NCBI GenBank assembly: GCA_022828595.1
Contig: JAKGHH010000008.1
Coordinates: 23,552,378 to 23,616,377, forward strand
Reading direction: 5' to 3'
Length of the DNA stretch: 64,000 nucleotides
Origin: Nelumbo lutea
Lineage: Eukaryota; Streptophyta; Magnoliopsida; Proteales; Nelumbonaceae
The position numbers were made by a program, and so were the translations under genes. The notes under the pieces are model-generated. The model saw nothing but the letters and a program-made list of their open reading frames with translations, made no database searches and was not told the DNA's origin. Positions 1 through 12,440 of the stretch are shown piece by piece; position 1 is the stretch's first letter, and every line of letters starts with the position of its first letter.

Positions 1-143
1 GGATTCTATTTTCTTCTCGTTCAGACTTAACCCAGATAGGGAGAGAGAGACTCGGTCGTCTTTATCAAGACATCTTAAATAGAGGATTCTCTCTCAGTGT
101 TTGTTTTCCTTTTAATAGTCTCTCTATTGCCGGTTCAAAAACC
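1..143 (+). other. Probable 5' UTR / upstream edge of the WRKY gene
   Basis: Pyrimidine-rich leader-like sequence preceding ATG 144. It has no ATG and no in-frame stop. Two acceptor-like AG sites after pyrimidine tracts (near 24 and 118) mean that an upstream exon outside the window cannot be excluded. Confidence 0.5.
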
Positions 144-1462
144 ATGGATGCACAACAAAACATCTCCACTGGAGAAAAGGTAGATTATATTGTATTGGTT
201 TTATATACATCCCATCTCCTTGGTTTGATTAAGGCAGAAAGATTAATGGGAATTTGTATAAGATAAGGAGATCATTTATGTTGTATGTTATTCTTTTCTT
301 CAGGTGCAAGAGCTAGAAGCGGAGGTAGAGAGTCTTAGGAAAGAGAACGAAAATCTCATCTTGTTGTTTGGTGTCATACACAGCAACTACAACAGCCTCA
401 AATCCCAACTGCAACTGAGGCAGATACAAGAAAGGGGTGGCCTGTTTGCCTGCACAGAGAGTTGCTCAAGCCAGGAGTCAAACAAGAGAGTAAAGATTGA
501 ATTCCCTAAAGAAAAGACGTCACAGGTCTTGTTTAGGACTGATTCTACAGATACTAGCTTAGTAAGTTTCATCAAAAGTTCTTCATCTTTTAATTTCTGT
601 TTTTTCTTTCTTTTTGGGTATTCTAAGCAAGAGTTCTCCATCTATGAAAAAACTATGTTAATCTCTTGCTGTTTTAGGTAGTGAAAGATGGATACCAATG
701 GAGAAAATATGGACAGAAGATCACTAAGGATAACCCATCACCTAGAGCTTATTTCAGATGCTCTATGTCTCCAAGATGCCCTGTCAAGAAGAAGGTAATA
801 CTGTAATACTTTAACCAACCCAACTACCCTTTTAATTAATCCTTTACAATATTAAAATTTTTAATGATTGTATTTAAAAATGAAAAAAAAAAAATCCCTC
901 CAACATGAGAAGCAATTTCCTGGAAGTTACCAATTCCTTTATTACTTTTAAGTGAATATATAGGTTATGTCGATAACGACTAAGGTATTGATTCTTTTAA
1001 AAGGAGTCCCCAGAAGATATTGACTAAAAATGACTTATGGAATAGTAAATTTATAAAGAAAAATTTAGTTTCTAAGTGGAAGCCACTCTTTTTTTTTTTT
1101 TTTCTTTTGGGTTCTAGGTGCAGAGATGCTTCTTTGATAGGTCACTTCTTGTCGCGACTTATGAAGGAGAACACAACCATGAACCAGATGCACGCCACGT
1201 TTCACCATCTCTAACAAATGGTTCAGTCATGGCATCAACCACCAGCTCCTATTCTCCCACAGTTAATCCTTTTGCACCAAATATAACCCTTGATCTAACT
1301 CTTTCTGGGACCAATCAAGAGATGAAAGAGCCCTCTCAGAGATTCGTAGAAGACAGCAAAAACAGGATTGAAGATTATGTAACTTTCTTAACGAAGGATC
1401 CAAACTTCACTGCGGCCTTAGCCGCTGCAGTTGCACGCTCAGTCACTCAATTTCCTCTTTAA
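144..1462 (+). CDS. WRKY40: WRKY transcription factor, group IIa (WRKY40/18/60-like)
   Basis: Nuclear factor expected to bind W-box promoter elements in defence and stress responses (family knowledge). Four exons fit GT..AG rules: 144-179, 304-561, 678-794, 1118-1462, all phase 0, giving 251 aa. Residues 13-50 form a leucine-rich coiled coil, as in group IIa. The WRKY domain starts with [13 protein letters not shown] (100-112). Zinc ligands are C126, C132, H156 and H158 (C-X5-C-X23-H-X-H). Intron 3 interrupts the domain just before VQR, the position typical of groups IIa/IIb. The C-terminal [15 protein letters not shown] motif is shared with WRKY40 proteins. ATG 144 sits in an AACCATGG context and is the first ATG in the window. 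Exon 1 is unusually short and lacks the LDLNLN-type N-terminal motif. The frame is open back to base 3, so a start outside the window is possible. WRKY18 and WRKY60 are equally compatible relatives. Confidence 0.93.
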
Positions 1463-4262
1463 ATTATGTGTTTTTATGTTGCTCAATGGTCCCTTTTTTT
1501 ACAGTGGATGTCAAAGCCACGTCACCCCACCCCATGGGAGACGGTGGCCTTGTTATCCACCGTTAAAGGGTTGTTTAATTCCTCCTCTTTAAAAGGATCA
1601 GAAGTTTTTTCAATTTTCATATGTTGAACAGTTGAAGTTGATGTAACAAAACAATTATAAGTATAAAAATTTAAAGAGCATCTTGAAATTTCCCGTTACT
1701 ACCTTGGGTTATAATTTATTTATTTGTTTGTGGTAGGATATTTTTAACGAGGTTTAGAAATATCTAATACAAGAATTACTTATATTTGCACTCTTCCCAA
1801 ATTGATCCTTTTGTCTTCATTTTCGTTGTTTTCCTTTCTTGTTTGTTGTTATAATTCAAATGTTCAAGCTACTAGGGTGAGCATGTAGTAATGCAAATGG
1901 ATCGAATCGAATCGGATATAGATAAATTCAAATTTGATTTGTTTATATTTGAAATCAAAGCGGGATTATATCCATTGGATTTTAATCGAATACATATATT
2001 GAATAGTGTTAATGAATTAAACTAAAAATGTTCAAAATATCATATATTATTATTAATATGAACTAAAATGACATTAATATTGTACCTCATGAATAGAAAG
2101 AATCAAAAATAATATTCATGAAACTTGAACCTATGATAATTAAGTAAAAACACAACATAAAATTTATATTTCAGACCAACTTTAGGAATAGATGCAACAT
2201 AAATTTTAAGTATATGCAATATTTAAGTGGAATCGAATCAGATAGGTTGATTAGGGATGGCTTCATGGATCAAATTCAGATAAACATATGTCGTTTGCAT
2301 CCCTATGTGCCTTCTTTAGGGATCAATCGAACATTCGATTCTATCTGAACTATTCATATTCAAATGATATTCACATTGTTTAGAAATATTCATTGTTGAC
2401 ATCAAAAGTTTCTTACATTTTCATAACAATTTTTGCTTTGAACCCATATAATCCTAACCTGACTCAACCCATTTAACCTTAATTATTTTTTCATTGAATT
2501 GGGGTAGGATTCCTTGGTTCAACAACCCCGGGTTGAAGATTATGCTCAACTCTGCACTCTGGATTGGGCTAGAGTTTACCTCGGCTTTACCCAATTCGAC
2601 CCTATTTGCACAACTAATTTGGAAACTAATATCTATTCAGTAAAGGTCTTTTAGAGGTACCTATGCAAACGAAGACTTCATTTTCTCATTGTTTATATGG
2701 AACTTAATAGATGCATGTAGTTTATATCTCCATTCTGACTAATTGTGCTTATAAAGAGAAATATCATAGACGCTAACATTTATAAATCTAGTCACTACTT
2801 TGAAAATGTACCAGGGAGAGGGTGTTTATAAAGAGGGAAGGGAAGGAAAGAAACCAAGATTCTCTTGATGCTCGGTGTGTATGTATCACATGTTCCGTCA
2901 GAATGCCAAGCTTCAAATGCTTGACATCACAAGGAATACTTATGATAAAGTATTCAACAAATCAGATTTTCCATGATCAGATCCAAGTGTGCTATTAACA
3001 TTTTCCATGATAAAGTATTAACAATTTTTTTGGGAGAATGATGATTCAGCCCAGTATCAGAATTCTTAGGCCAAAAATATAATTGGAGTAGGTGGCAGTT
3101 CTAAATTGATGCAAATTCACATTCACAGGCGGAAATTGATGTATAGGGTGGGTGTATTTGACATTTTGAACTTTTGTAAGTCTGCAGTGGAATTCAGAAT
3201 TCCACAGTGAGCTGCAGCATACTTTTTCGGTTTTTTTTTTTTTCCTTTTTTTTAGCTTATGACACCGTTACTCACAGGTGATATAGATTTAAGGACATCT
3301 TCGTTGACTGCAGATTCTTGTTTGATTTGATCCTATTATTTGTAGGGTTGAACATGGGTCTCAAATGTTTAGATTATTTAATCTTATCTGCACCTTATCA
3401 CCCCTATTCTTTTAATTAAATCAGATCTGAGTAACCCTAATTTGATCCACTCATTGACAATCTTATGCCATTTCTCTAATGCTTTCAGTTATATATTTGT
3501 GTTTAACTGGATGTTGCCCATTCTTTGAAATCGGTGAATAAAATGGAAAATCATTGAAGTGAACATTCATACTTTGCTTTTGAAGACAAAAATGTTATAA
3601 TGATTTTTATGTTAGGCAACTTAAAAGCTTAAACTATTAGATGAAGTTTCTAAATGGATTTTCATTCTCTAACACGCCCCTTTATATAAAAGCTCATCAG
3701 GTTTGAAGCTTGGACAAGCATAGACTCATACGTATCTTATGCTAAAATTTAATTGATTATAATGGAGGTGATAGGAATGGAATAATAAACTACTTCGTCA
3801 AACAGACTCTAATACCATGTCAAGGAACTGTATTAATTAGGTGAGGTCCTGAGTTGGCATCAGTGAATTTCAATACTAAGTTCATTAGAGTCTTTATGGC
3901 TAAAATGGCATTTAATTAACCAATGGATTTACATATTATAACTAAAGGAAAGGGACAAACAAAAAGTACATGGGTTGAAATAGTAATAAATGATTTAACA
4001 GTGGATATGACATTATATAGAACGCAATGGCAAATTAGTATTCATATAGCTGACTCCACATGGTTGGGATAAGGGGCTTAGATGATGATGATGATGATGA
4101 TATACATAAGTTAACATTGATTAAGTCTTGGCAATTCTGAAAACCCAAAATTATCCTACATTAGCATTTTACTTTATTTTGGAAAATGAATAGAATTGCA
4201 ACTTAAAAAATTTTCTAGCTTGTATAATGATGCTCAACATTGGGCAATGATAAGGGGATTAA
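1463..4262. other. Intergenic, decayed repeats
   Basis: No gene seen. About 1873-2310 holds an AT-rich repeat with GAATCGAATCGGAT-type motifs at the left and a related right end. The part around 2440-2620 is rich in CCCAACC-type runs seen in other repeats of the window. About 3600-3860 looks like old repeat sequence that I cannot classify. Confidence 0.5.
3985..4101 (+). mobile_element. Non-LTR retrotransposon 3' tail with (GAT)n end
   Basis: Contains a CAGTGGATATGACA block, then ATTCATATAGCTGACTCCAC, TGGTTGGGATAAGG, and a GATGATGATG run at 4081-4100. Plant RTE-type LINEs (and SINEs that borrow their tail) end this way. Related tails lie at 39830-39935 (+) and, inverted, at 19785-19855. Only the 3' end is present, so it is a 5'-truncated copy. 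Confidence 0.55.
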
Positions 4263-4390
4263 GGCTGCATTTGGCATTCCTTATTTTAAGGATTTATCTC
4301 TTTTTTACACTTAAAATGCTCTTATGAACAATGAGGTTCTAACTACAAAAAGGAGATAAGTCCTTAAAATGAAGAATGCCAAATGCAGCC
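4263..4390. mobile_element. Tourist-like MITE (PIF/Harbinger), 128 bp
   Basis: Begins GGCTGCATTTGGCATTC and ends with its near-exact inverse. It is flanked by TAA at 4260-4262 and 4391-4393. A terminal repeat beginning GGC..TTTGG and a 3-bp TAA/TTA duplication are hallmarks of Tourist MITEs. The interior is also self-complementary, so the element can fold as one hairpin. No coding capacity. Confidence 0.85.
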
Positions 4391-4393
4391 TAA

Positions 4394-7300
4394 AACAAGC
4401 TTGTGAGTTAGTGTTTAAGAAGATATAGACTTACATGATCAGTGCAGGACTATAGTAGAAGTAAAAGTATTGACAAAATTTAAACTTAGTGCATGTACAG
4501 CATCAGCGTAATCAAACAGCACACTCACTGGTTATGGCAATGTTTCGCTCAGAACTCTAAACTGTACTCTCAAGCACCAAACTGGGTAAAGCTATTGTGC
4601 TCAAGTTGTATGTTATTTCCTTTTTGATTGCTAATAAAATATTTCATATTTTGCCTAAAAAAATCTCTAACTTGTTAAATCAGCTTTGGTTTGAATAGAA
4701 TCTAACTTTTTTAAGGAGAAAATTGCCACTACACAAAGTGGGGCTACTGGGCCCTGCAAAACTGGAAATCAAATTAATGAGGAGAACCTCTAACATGTTG
4801 CACACGCAAGAAAGAAAGAGAGAGAGAGATGGCACATAGAAAACTATGAACGATGAACCAATTTAACAACTACTATGCATATAATGAAGATCTGTATGTG
4901 TTCGAGAATAAAAAATTCATTCATGGACATCACTTAACAGCTTAAACTTTCTTTTTATGCTGAATGGTTCTTTGAGATACTATCAAACCCTATTTGACCA
5001 AGTGGCCGTGATCTCTCATTGCCCTCATTACAATTAATTAAATTTCAGTACAAAATATGGGTGGGATTTGTGTTTATATATCCACTCTTCAAACCCAATA
5101 GGCCCTCGTGTGAGAGGGCATGCTGCTTTATACATTTGGGTGCGTAAAACGTATGCAGTACTGTATCGAGATCCAAATCACCTTTCTAAAGATTGGATTT
5201 AAATGAAAATATTAATGAAAAATGACTTCCACATGCATTAGTAGCTAGATAGATGATGAGTGGAAATGTTTGGAGAGTAAAGATGCTTAGCCTTAAATAT
5301 ATTTGAGCTTGACTTACTAACTACCAAGCAATTAATGAAGAGCATTACCAAATGGAAAAAACAATGATCTAAACTTCACTAGGTAGATCATGTCCTTTTA
5401 AACAAATATTTTATCCTAGTTAGAGAACAATAACTTATTTAGAGAGGCCTCTCCTAAAAGCTTAAGATTTTTGGTCGATGGAAAGCCCTTTTTGATATGG
5501 TGTTCTACGAGAAAATTTATTCATTTTTTAAGAATTATGAGAAAAAAACACACAATGTAAATGTTTCATTTTACCATCACAATTATCTCTCTCCCGTGCA
5601 ATCAACAGCTTGATTTGCCTATTTATATAGATTTGATTATCTAATCTCCAGCCTTGCTCCCCTGTAGCAGTCCAAGCTTCCGCTACAGTGGTTCAAGTGT
5701 CCCATTTGGCAGAGTTTCTGTGGCGATTGATTGAACCAAAGTTTTAAAAAACATCCGGAAATGAAATTGTTCTGATCACCAGTTTTTGGATCAACAATTT
5801 GATCATTCAGTTCGAATAGATGGTTCCTTCTAATAAACAAATTAAAAAATAAAAAATAGTCAAAAATCATTGAACGGATCAACGATTCGATCACCCGGAT
5901 CAACAGCTTATTGACTTTTTTAATGATTTTTTGTCAAAAATCAATTTTAGAATTAAACGAAATCAATTACCTGAACAATTCTCCAGTCAAACGATTCAAC
6001 TGTCTGAATCAACGGAGGTTCGAAAACCTGATTGAGCTGCACTGACAGAACCGATTCCAAGAAGTTACCTACTATAGCTTAGCCGAAAAGTCCGGGTAGT
6101 GGGCCCCTGGGCCCTGCAAAACTCGAACGCAAATCAGGTTTCAAACAGAAATTTAAGTTAAAATACCCAGTCCCGAGAAAAAGAGAACTATGAATGACGA
6201 AGCAATTTAGCAATTTCCATGCAGATAATGAAGATGTGTCTAAACTCTGAAGAGAGCTTTTCGACAATTTTGTTTTACACATCACTGTATCTTATTTATA
6301 CCAGTCTGAAGCCGGTTCTTGACAACAAAACACCCAGGCACAATTAATTATTAATGTGTTTTGTATTCACTTCAATTTTATTTTAGTATTTCTGACTTTT
6401 CAGAAAGGACTCGAACTACTTTGAAGGTCAATTCAAGTAAACAGATTTCAGCCACACACTTCATCTGTTGAAGAGTACATTAGACATTACACTTTAATTA
6501 TGATGTGATTGTTCATGTCTCTTTCCAGCTCGGTTCTTGTCAGGAATGAAACACGAGCAGCTAAGTTTGTAATCGTATTACAGTCCATCCTGGTCTGGTT
6601 TTGATCCAAGTCTTTGGTATAATAACCGTATTAAAAATATTCACTGTAATTGATGTCCATTCATTTAAGGGTCTGTTGAGTTCACGGTGAATTTGAATTG
6701 GAATCATAATAATCGTTTGGAATCCGAATTGAAATGGTTTTAATCGGAATTAGAATCAGAATTGATTGGAATAGATGGCCATTCCCTCAAATCGAAGAAT
6801 ACTATTATATAAGAAATGAGAATAGGATTTTGGTTTTGTCTAACCAAACAATTGAAATTAGAATAAACTATTTCAATTTCGTTTTGAATCTTTATTCCGG
6901 TAAACCAAGCAGATTCCAGTCCCCATTTTCAGCCTTAAACCGGACCTTAATTATATTTACAGTGTGAAAGTGCATTTATACCGCAAACAAACAATAAACG
7001 CAATTTTAAAAGAAAAAATGGGCCCAATGTAGAAAGCAAATATGGTCCAATTGGATTCCATTGGCCTCTATACTTTTCCTGTGTGTAGATGGGGAAAAGG
7101 TTTTATTAATAGGTCATCAATATTTTCTTTAGGTCATCCATCAAGTGGGTGTCTCCTAACTTGGTCCAGTGTTCCACATTCATTGGAACTTTTCCGATAT
7201 ATCTCAATAGTCCCAATTCTTTTTTATTAATTTAAGATATTTTCTAGAAATTTCTTAATTAATCAACAGAAACTTCTTAAGTGGATAATATTCCAGGTAG

Positions 7301-8023
7301 GGCTGCAACTTTTGTAGACCAGACCATTCAAAATGGGGCTTTTGCACCAGTTAGACTTGGATTTTGGGGTTATTGTCTAGTCTCCTCAATTGGGTTCCAT
7401 TTGGGACCATTTATGTTTTGGATTTTGAGAGAGGGAAAAATCAGTTAATGGTATTTTGATTTTCATTTATCTAAATACACATATATTCATTTTTTAGATT
7501 GATGTTGGGTATATAGAAAATTCATTTTCCCTAGGCATCACAGCTGGATAAGTAACTTTTCCACTTGGGAGAAAGTTTTCAACACTTGCATAAGATAAAA
7601 TTGCTTTATTGTTAAAACAGTCATTGTCTCATTTACCTAGAAAATAAAAGAACATGAACAAATGCACTTACCCATACAAACACGTTTATCTAGGTAAGTG
7701 GCTTGCTAAAAAAGGACAGGGCCTTGGATTGAGGCCTCAGATAGCCTAAGCCCAGCAAAACCCAATCAAAGCCTCGCCCTAATTTTGGCCAAAAATCCAT
7801 TAATACAAGGTGGAGAGAGGAAATGGGAGATTTCTTTATAACTTCAAACTGATTGCATAAGTTTTCTATATTAACCCATTAATTTCTGCCATATAAGCCC
7901 ATATCATCCATATAACACATCTTGTATTGGTTATTTTAACAATTAATATTATCTATTCAAAGTTCTCAACTTCTTATTTTCTAAGCATGAATACATGTAA
8001 CAAAAAAATGGTTTTGGCCTTTA
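4394..8023. other. Intergenic, repeats only
   Basis: No gene seen. 5690-6060 carries a copy of the GAACCGG/CGGTTCAA repeat family found throughout the window. 6670-6960 is AT-rich with AATTGGAATC-type motifs found at MITE ends. A short (GA)n lies near 4817. The short ORFs here show no recognisable domain. Confidence 0.5.
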
Positions 8024-8399
8024 GGATGCATTTGGAAATGATGCAAATGGAGTGTAAATCTTGATTCAGGGTAACTTTGCATTCTGGTTCACTTTTTGTG
8101 TTTGGTAATATTATATTTTCCATTGATAAGTGACAGACCAATGCATATTTGCATTGATAATAAGATGTAGAAGTACATCAATAAAAAAGAAGTAAATTTG
8201 CATTCAAGTAGATTTTTTATAAAATAAAAAACATATGATTTATTAGAATTTGTATTTGCATCCATTGCAGCTAAAAGTTTATTTGGTAAGAAGGTAAATT
8301 TGTCAATGTAAAACTAACCCAATTTTACAATTTATATAAATCATTTTACAATCTACATATTTACATTCACACATATTTGCCTCATTTCCAAACACAGCC
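8024..8399. mobile_element. Tourist-like MITE, 376 bp
   Basis: Left end GGATGCATTTGGAAATGA; right end TCATTTCCAAACACAGCC, its imperfect inverse. Flanked by TTA at 8021-8023 and 8400-8402. Non-coding and AT-rich inside. Terminal repeat type and duplication fit PIF/Harbinger-derived MITEs. Confidence 0.8.
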
Positions 8400-8402
8400 T
8401 TA

Positions 8403-9682
8403 TGTCCATAAACAGAGAATGAGAGAGGAATTCATGCAATCCTTTCGAGTTCTTGCTATACATATAAAAAAACTTCATACTTCTATAGGTTAGTTTTATT
8501 CCGTTTGTGAAGTCCAAGTGAAAGGTGCAAATGCAAAAGGTGAACAAGACCTTCAGACCCAATCAATCTGCCCAACTCAACCTGGGTTTGGGCTGCTCAA
8601 CTCGAATTTTGACTTTTGGTTGGGCCTAAACTTTGACCAACCCACCAGGTACCCTTATCTCTAGGGATATTCCATAAATGACCTCCCTAGTATTTTTCCA
8701 TGTGGAGGGATGACATAACAATTGCTCAACTAATAAGAAATCCTCTTTTTATTAGCTACAGATTCAATGCCCACCCTTATACACCCCTATCTTATATTGG
8801 GTTTTTCCACAATGATAATGATCAAATGTTCTGAAATATGATAATGATGTTTCCATGTGAAATTCGGAAGAAATTGATGATGCATTTGGGGTTGGTGGTT
8901 CAGGTTTCGGCCCAAGCTGAATCATATTTAAAAGGGACAAACCCACCTTAACCTCTAAAGCCCAAGGTGACTCAATTCTAGCCCAATTTGACAGTATTCT
9001 CGCCCATATCGATTTGCTTCATTCTTCAGGTATGTACTCCGAGTAATTGAGGACAACTCATCTTCTTAATATTTAACTCAGACCACTCAGACCACACTCC
9101 TTTATTGCCAGTACAATAATAGTCATGGGGTCAGAAGCCATTTGAATTTAGAATTAAATATAGCTTTAGAATAAGTATGAAAACGGCACGTGTAGAGTTA
9201 AGCAGAAGGGAAACCAATTGTGAGTTGGGGCCCATGGGCCATGTTGAAGCATTTAATCCCCACTTTGTAATTTCTTTTCTGCATTTAAGGTCTTTAGAAA
9301 TTAAGGAATTTGGTGTACAGTCGGAGTCAACTGTAATGGGATTCTCATTCCCACAGGAGAGGTAGGAAGCCATTCGACCAAGAATGAGAATGAACCAAAT
9401 GGACCTCAAACTTATTATACTTTTTCTCGGTAAATTTCTTTCAATTACCTCCTCTATATTTTCAAAAAATTTAATCAACCTCATAGATTTCAAAATTTTT
9501 TACCTTCTCCTCTTACACTTGTTTGTATCACTCACTTTCCCTCCTTCTAGATCCATCAATTAGACTACCTTGTCACATAACTCAAAATAATTCTAAGACC
9601 CCAAAACACCGCTAGTTAAACATGTTTACTTTCAATTTGATATGATTAAATTATCCTTGACTAACAAGGATTCATTCTCTTA
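8403..9682. other. Intergenic, no gene
   Basis: Contains pyrimidine-rich and GGGCC-type repeat stretches (8560-8660, 8890-9010). Short ORFs at 9131-9493 and 9177-9365 overlap on opposite strands and have no recognisable features. Confidence 0.45.
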
Positions 9683-9921
9683 GGGTTTGTTTGATTTGTA
9701 GTCTGAATCGGAAACAAAATCTTTTAGAATCAGAATCGGAATGATTTATTCATATAGTCTGTTTGGTTCAGACAAGAATTAGAATTAGAATAAATTAGAA
9801 TGAGATTTCATTTCCTAGGAAGGGAGAGGGAATGGGGGAATGCCATTCAAACAGGAATAGGAATGGAATTCTATCAACTAAACATTTGAAAGACCCCTAT
9901 TCTCATAAACCAAACGGGCCC
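9683..9921. mobile_element. Tourist-like MITE, 239 bp
   Basis: Left end GGGTTTGTTTGAT; right end ACCAAACGGGCCC; flanked by TTA at 9680-9682 and 9922-9924. Interior contains GAATCGGAA/AATGGAATT blocks shared with 11315-11535, a likely relative whose target duplication is no longer clear. Confidence 0.78.
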
Positions 9922-10001
9922 TTAGTTTTTTCCAATTAATTATTTAGAGACAGTTAACAGAGATTTCTAAGAAGATATTACGAAAAGTAATATTATTATT
10001 A

Positions 10002-10064
10002 GCGCCTGTAGCTTAGTGGATAGAGCGTCGTTTTCCTAGATAGGTTCGACCCCTACCTGTCGCG
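10002..10064 (+). pseudogene. tRNA-Arg(CCT)-like pseudogene, deleted
   Basis: Starts GCGCCTGTAGCTTAGTGGAT, has an intact A box (TAGCTTAGTGG) and B box (GGTTCGACCCC), ends TACCTGTCGCG and runs into T-rich sequence. The acceptor-stem halves pair. It is 63 nt, about ten short of a normal tRNA; the missing part is the 3' side of the anticodon stem and the variable loop. The anticodon loop still reads TTTCCTA. It could also be a SINE head, but no SINE body follows. Confidence 0.75.
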
Positions 10065-12440
10065 TTTAAATTTTTTAACGATTTAAAAATCAACCTATTA
10101 TTTTCTACAATCAATTTAATTAAGTAATGTCACTTCTCCAACCCACACAGAAACTTATCCGGTTATTCGTTGTCCTTAAGCTGTATTTGGTTTGATACAA
10201 GGTTTTCTTTTCCATCCAAACAAATGAGATTTTTGTATCCTGTCTTCATATCAGGGTTAGGGTTAGTTAGGGTGGTGAAGGGTGAGGGAGAGGGGGGTTT
10301 GGGAGATAGGTTAAATAAGAATAACTCAAATGCTGAGAAAAGGGATAGAAACAGTAGAAATCTATATTGGAAATGGTTATTCAATTAACTAATAAATAAA
10401 GAGATTGTCAAATTTTACAGTTAATTGTGATGGAAACGGTGTCGGCTCAGCATTATAAACAAGTTTAACAAAAAATGTCAAAAAAAAAAAAAGTTATTTG
10501 GTTGAGCCGTTTATTAGATAAATGGCTCTGATGATAGAGTCGTTTATCAAACAATAAAAAACGCCAAATCTGACATTTTTAAATTTGAAGACCATTTCTG
10601 AAGCAAAAAAACAAAAAAAAAAATTGAAGACCATTTTTTTACTGTTTGGCTTATATGGCGCTGAGGTGTAAAAATATTATACCAAACGTTTATTTTATAA
10701 ATGTCATCAATGTTTTAAAAATCGACCCGGAGGTTGAACCGTTTTTGTTTATGGGTCACAGGTCACTGGTTCAACTGGCCGGGTTGAATGGTTCAGAACG
10801 TACCACATCAGCAATATATATATATATCTGTGTGTGTGTGTGTATTTTATATTTTTTAATTCAGTTTTTTATATTTTTATTTATAAAAAATATTAAAATT
10901 TGCAATTTAAGGCAAAAAAAAATGGATTTTTTTCATGAAAATAGTTGGACAAGGCACCTACAGCCTTTGGGACGCATAGATCTCAAAAAGTTACCCAAAA
11001 AAAATCACCCCAATCGGACGTCAGAGTACAAAGTTATGACTTCCGAAAGTTTACAAGTATTTAGTGTATACAACCTTGCAACCTGGTCACCAGGTTGAAT
11101 GAGCCAACAGTCGAACTGTTCTTGACCAAATCAACGGTTTTTTACCGTCTGATGGGTCTTGACTGAACCAAATCCGAAATTTTGACTGGGTGACGGTTTG
11201 AATGGTTCAACCAGGCGGGTTGAACCTCTATCTCTAAAGTAAATTCAAGGCAATGCCGGATACATAAATTAAACCATATTTGAGGGCATTACTCAGTTCT
11301 AAAATGAATCTATCTATGGTCTATTTGGTTCACAGGAATAGGGGTCTGGAATCAGAATCGAGATAACTCATTCCAATTCTAATCATTTGGTTGAACAGAA
11401 ATGGAATCTAATTTTCATTTTTGGTAAAATGGCATTACCCCATTTGAGAAAATGATCATTCCCTCTCCCTCTTTTGGGAATGAGAATCCCATTCCAATCG
11501 GTTCCAATTCTTATTTGAACCAAACGAATCCTTACAGATTAAGAAAACATATTAGAAGTGTGCATCATGGGCAGGGTTAGGTTGAACTTGAAGGTTTTTT
11601 AAGGGGCCCACTTCTCTTGACAGTAGAAGTGGCATAATTTTCGAGAGGCCCACAATTAGGACAAGGTTGTTACCCAATACTTTACTTGGCCCACTTTGAT
11701 ATAGGTCCGGCCCAATTAACTTTTTTTAATGGCTTTGTTAATGGCTCTCAGGACAGTCCACAGTTAACCTTTTAACTGCCCTAGTCGAAAGTGGACTAGC
11801 CTGAGACCTGCAGGTAACCGACATACAATACTTTTGTATACATAAACACAAGTGGGTCTGGAGCTACCTTTACAATTTTAACTAGTTAGTGTAACTCCAC
11901 ACCCGGAATGGTAGATAGAATGGGCTTGGATTGCGTTGGCCTCAGATCAGCCCAGCCCAGTCCATCTTGATGCCATGGAAAATTAAACTGAAACCACTTC
12001 GTTTCATGTAGCATCCATGATGAAATACTGAGTTCAGTTGACGGTCTTTCTGTTGAGTAATGAAACACCTGAGCCCAAATATGCATTCCTTGATTCTTTC
12101 TCATCAAATGGCGAAGATCATCTTATTAGCTTTGATGTTTGACTTTGATCCCTTGACTGGTAGCTTACTATCCAAACCAATGCATGAGTACATCACACTT
12201 AGAAACAGTGGGCCCATCCATTGTGGTCCTCAGTACTCTCACCACTGAAAGAACAAGCTGGCATTTTGTATTATGAAGGTGGAGTGGGGACACAGTCATT
12301 ATATTATGTACAAAAAAGGACAAAAAAAAGAAAAAAAAGAAAGAAAATGAAAGATCAAGGGTCACAAAATTACATCACATGCATAGATGATAGAGAACGT
12401 GCGCGGTGCGCTACATGTTCTCGTCCTCTTCTTTCTCCGC
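10065..12440. other. Intergenic repeats downstream of the reticulon gene
   Basis: 10697-11230 is a GAACCGG-family repeat with related inverted ends (GGTTGAACC near 10733 and 11218) and a (TA)n(TG)n microsatellite near 10817-10845. 11315-11535 is a Tourist-like sequence with CTATTTGGTTCA/TGAACCAAACGAA ends. 11540-12440 shows no gene and probably includes the reticulon 3' UTR below 12441. Confidence 0.5.

Noticed and set aside
11315..11535. Fifth Tourist MITE
   Set aside because: Ends are Tourist-like, but the flanking trinucleotides (TAT and TTA) do not match, so I did not list it as a proven insertion.
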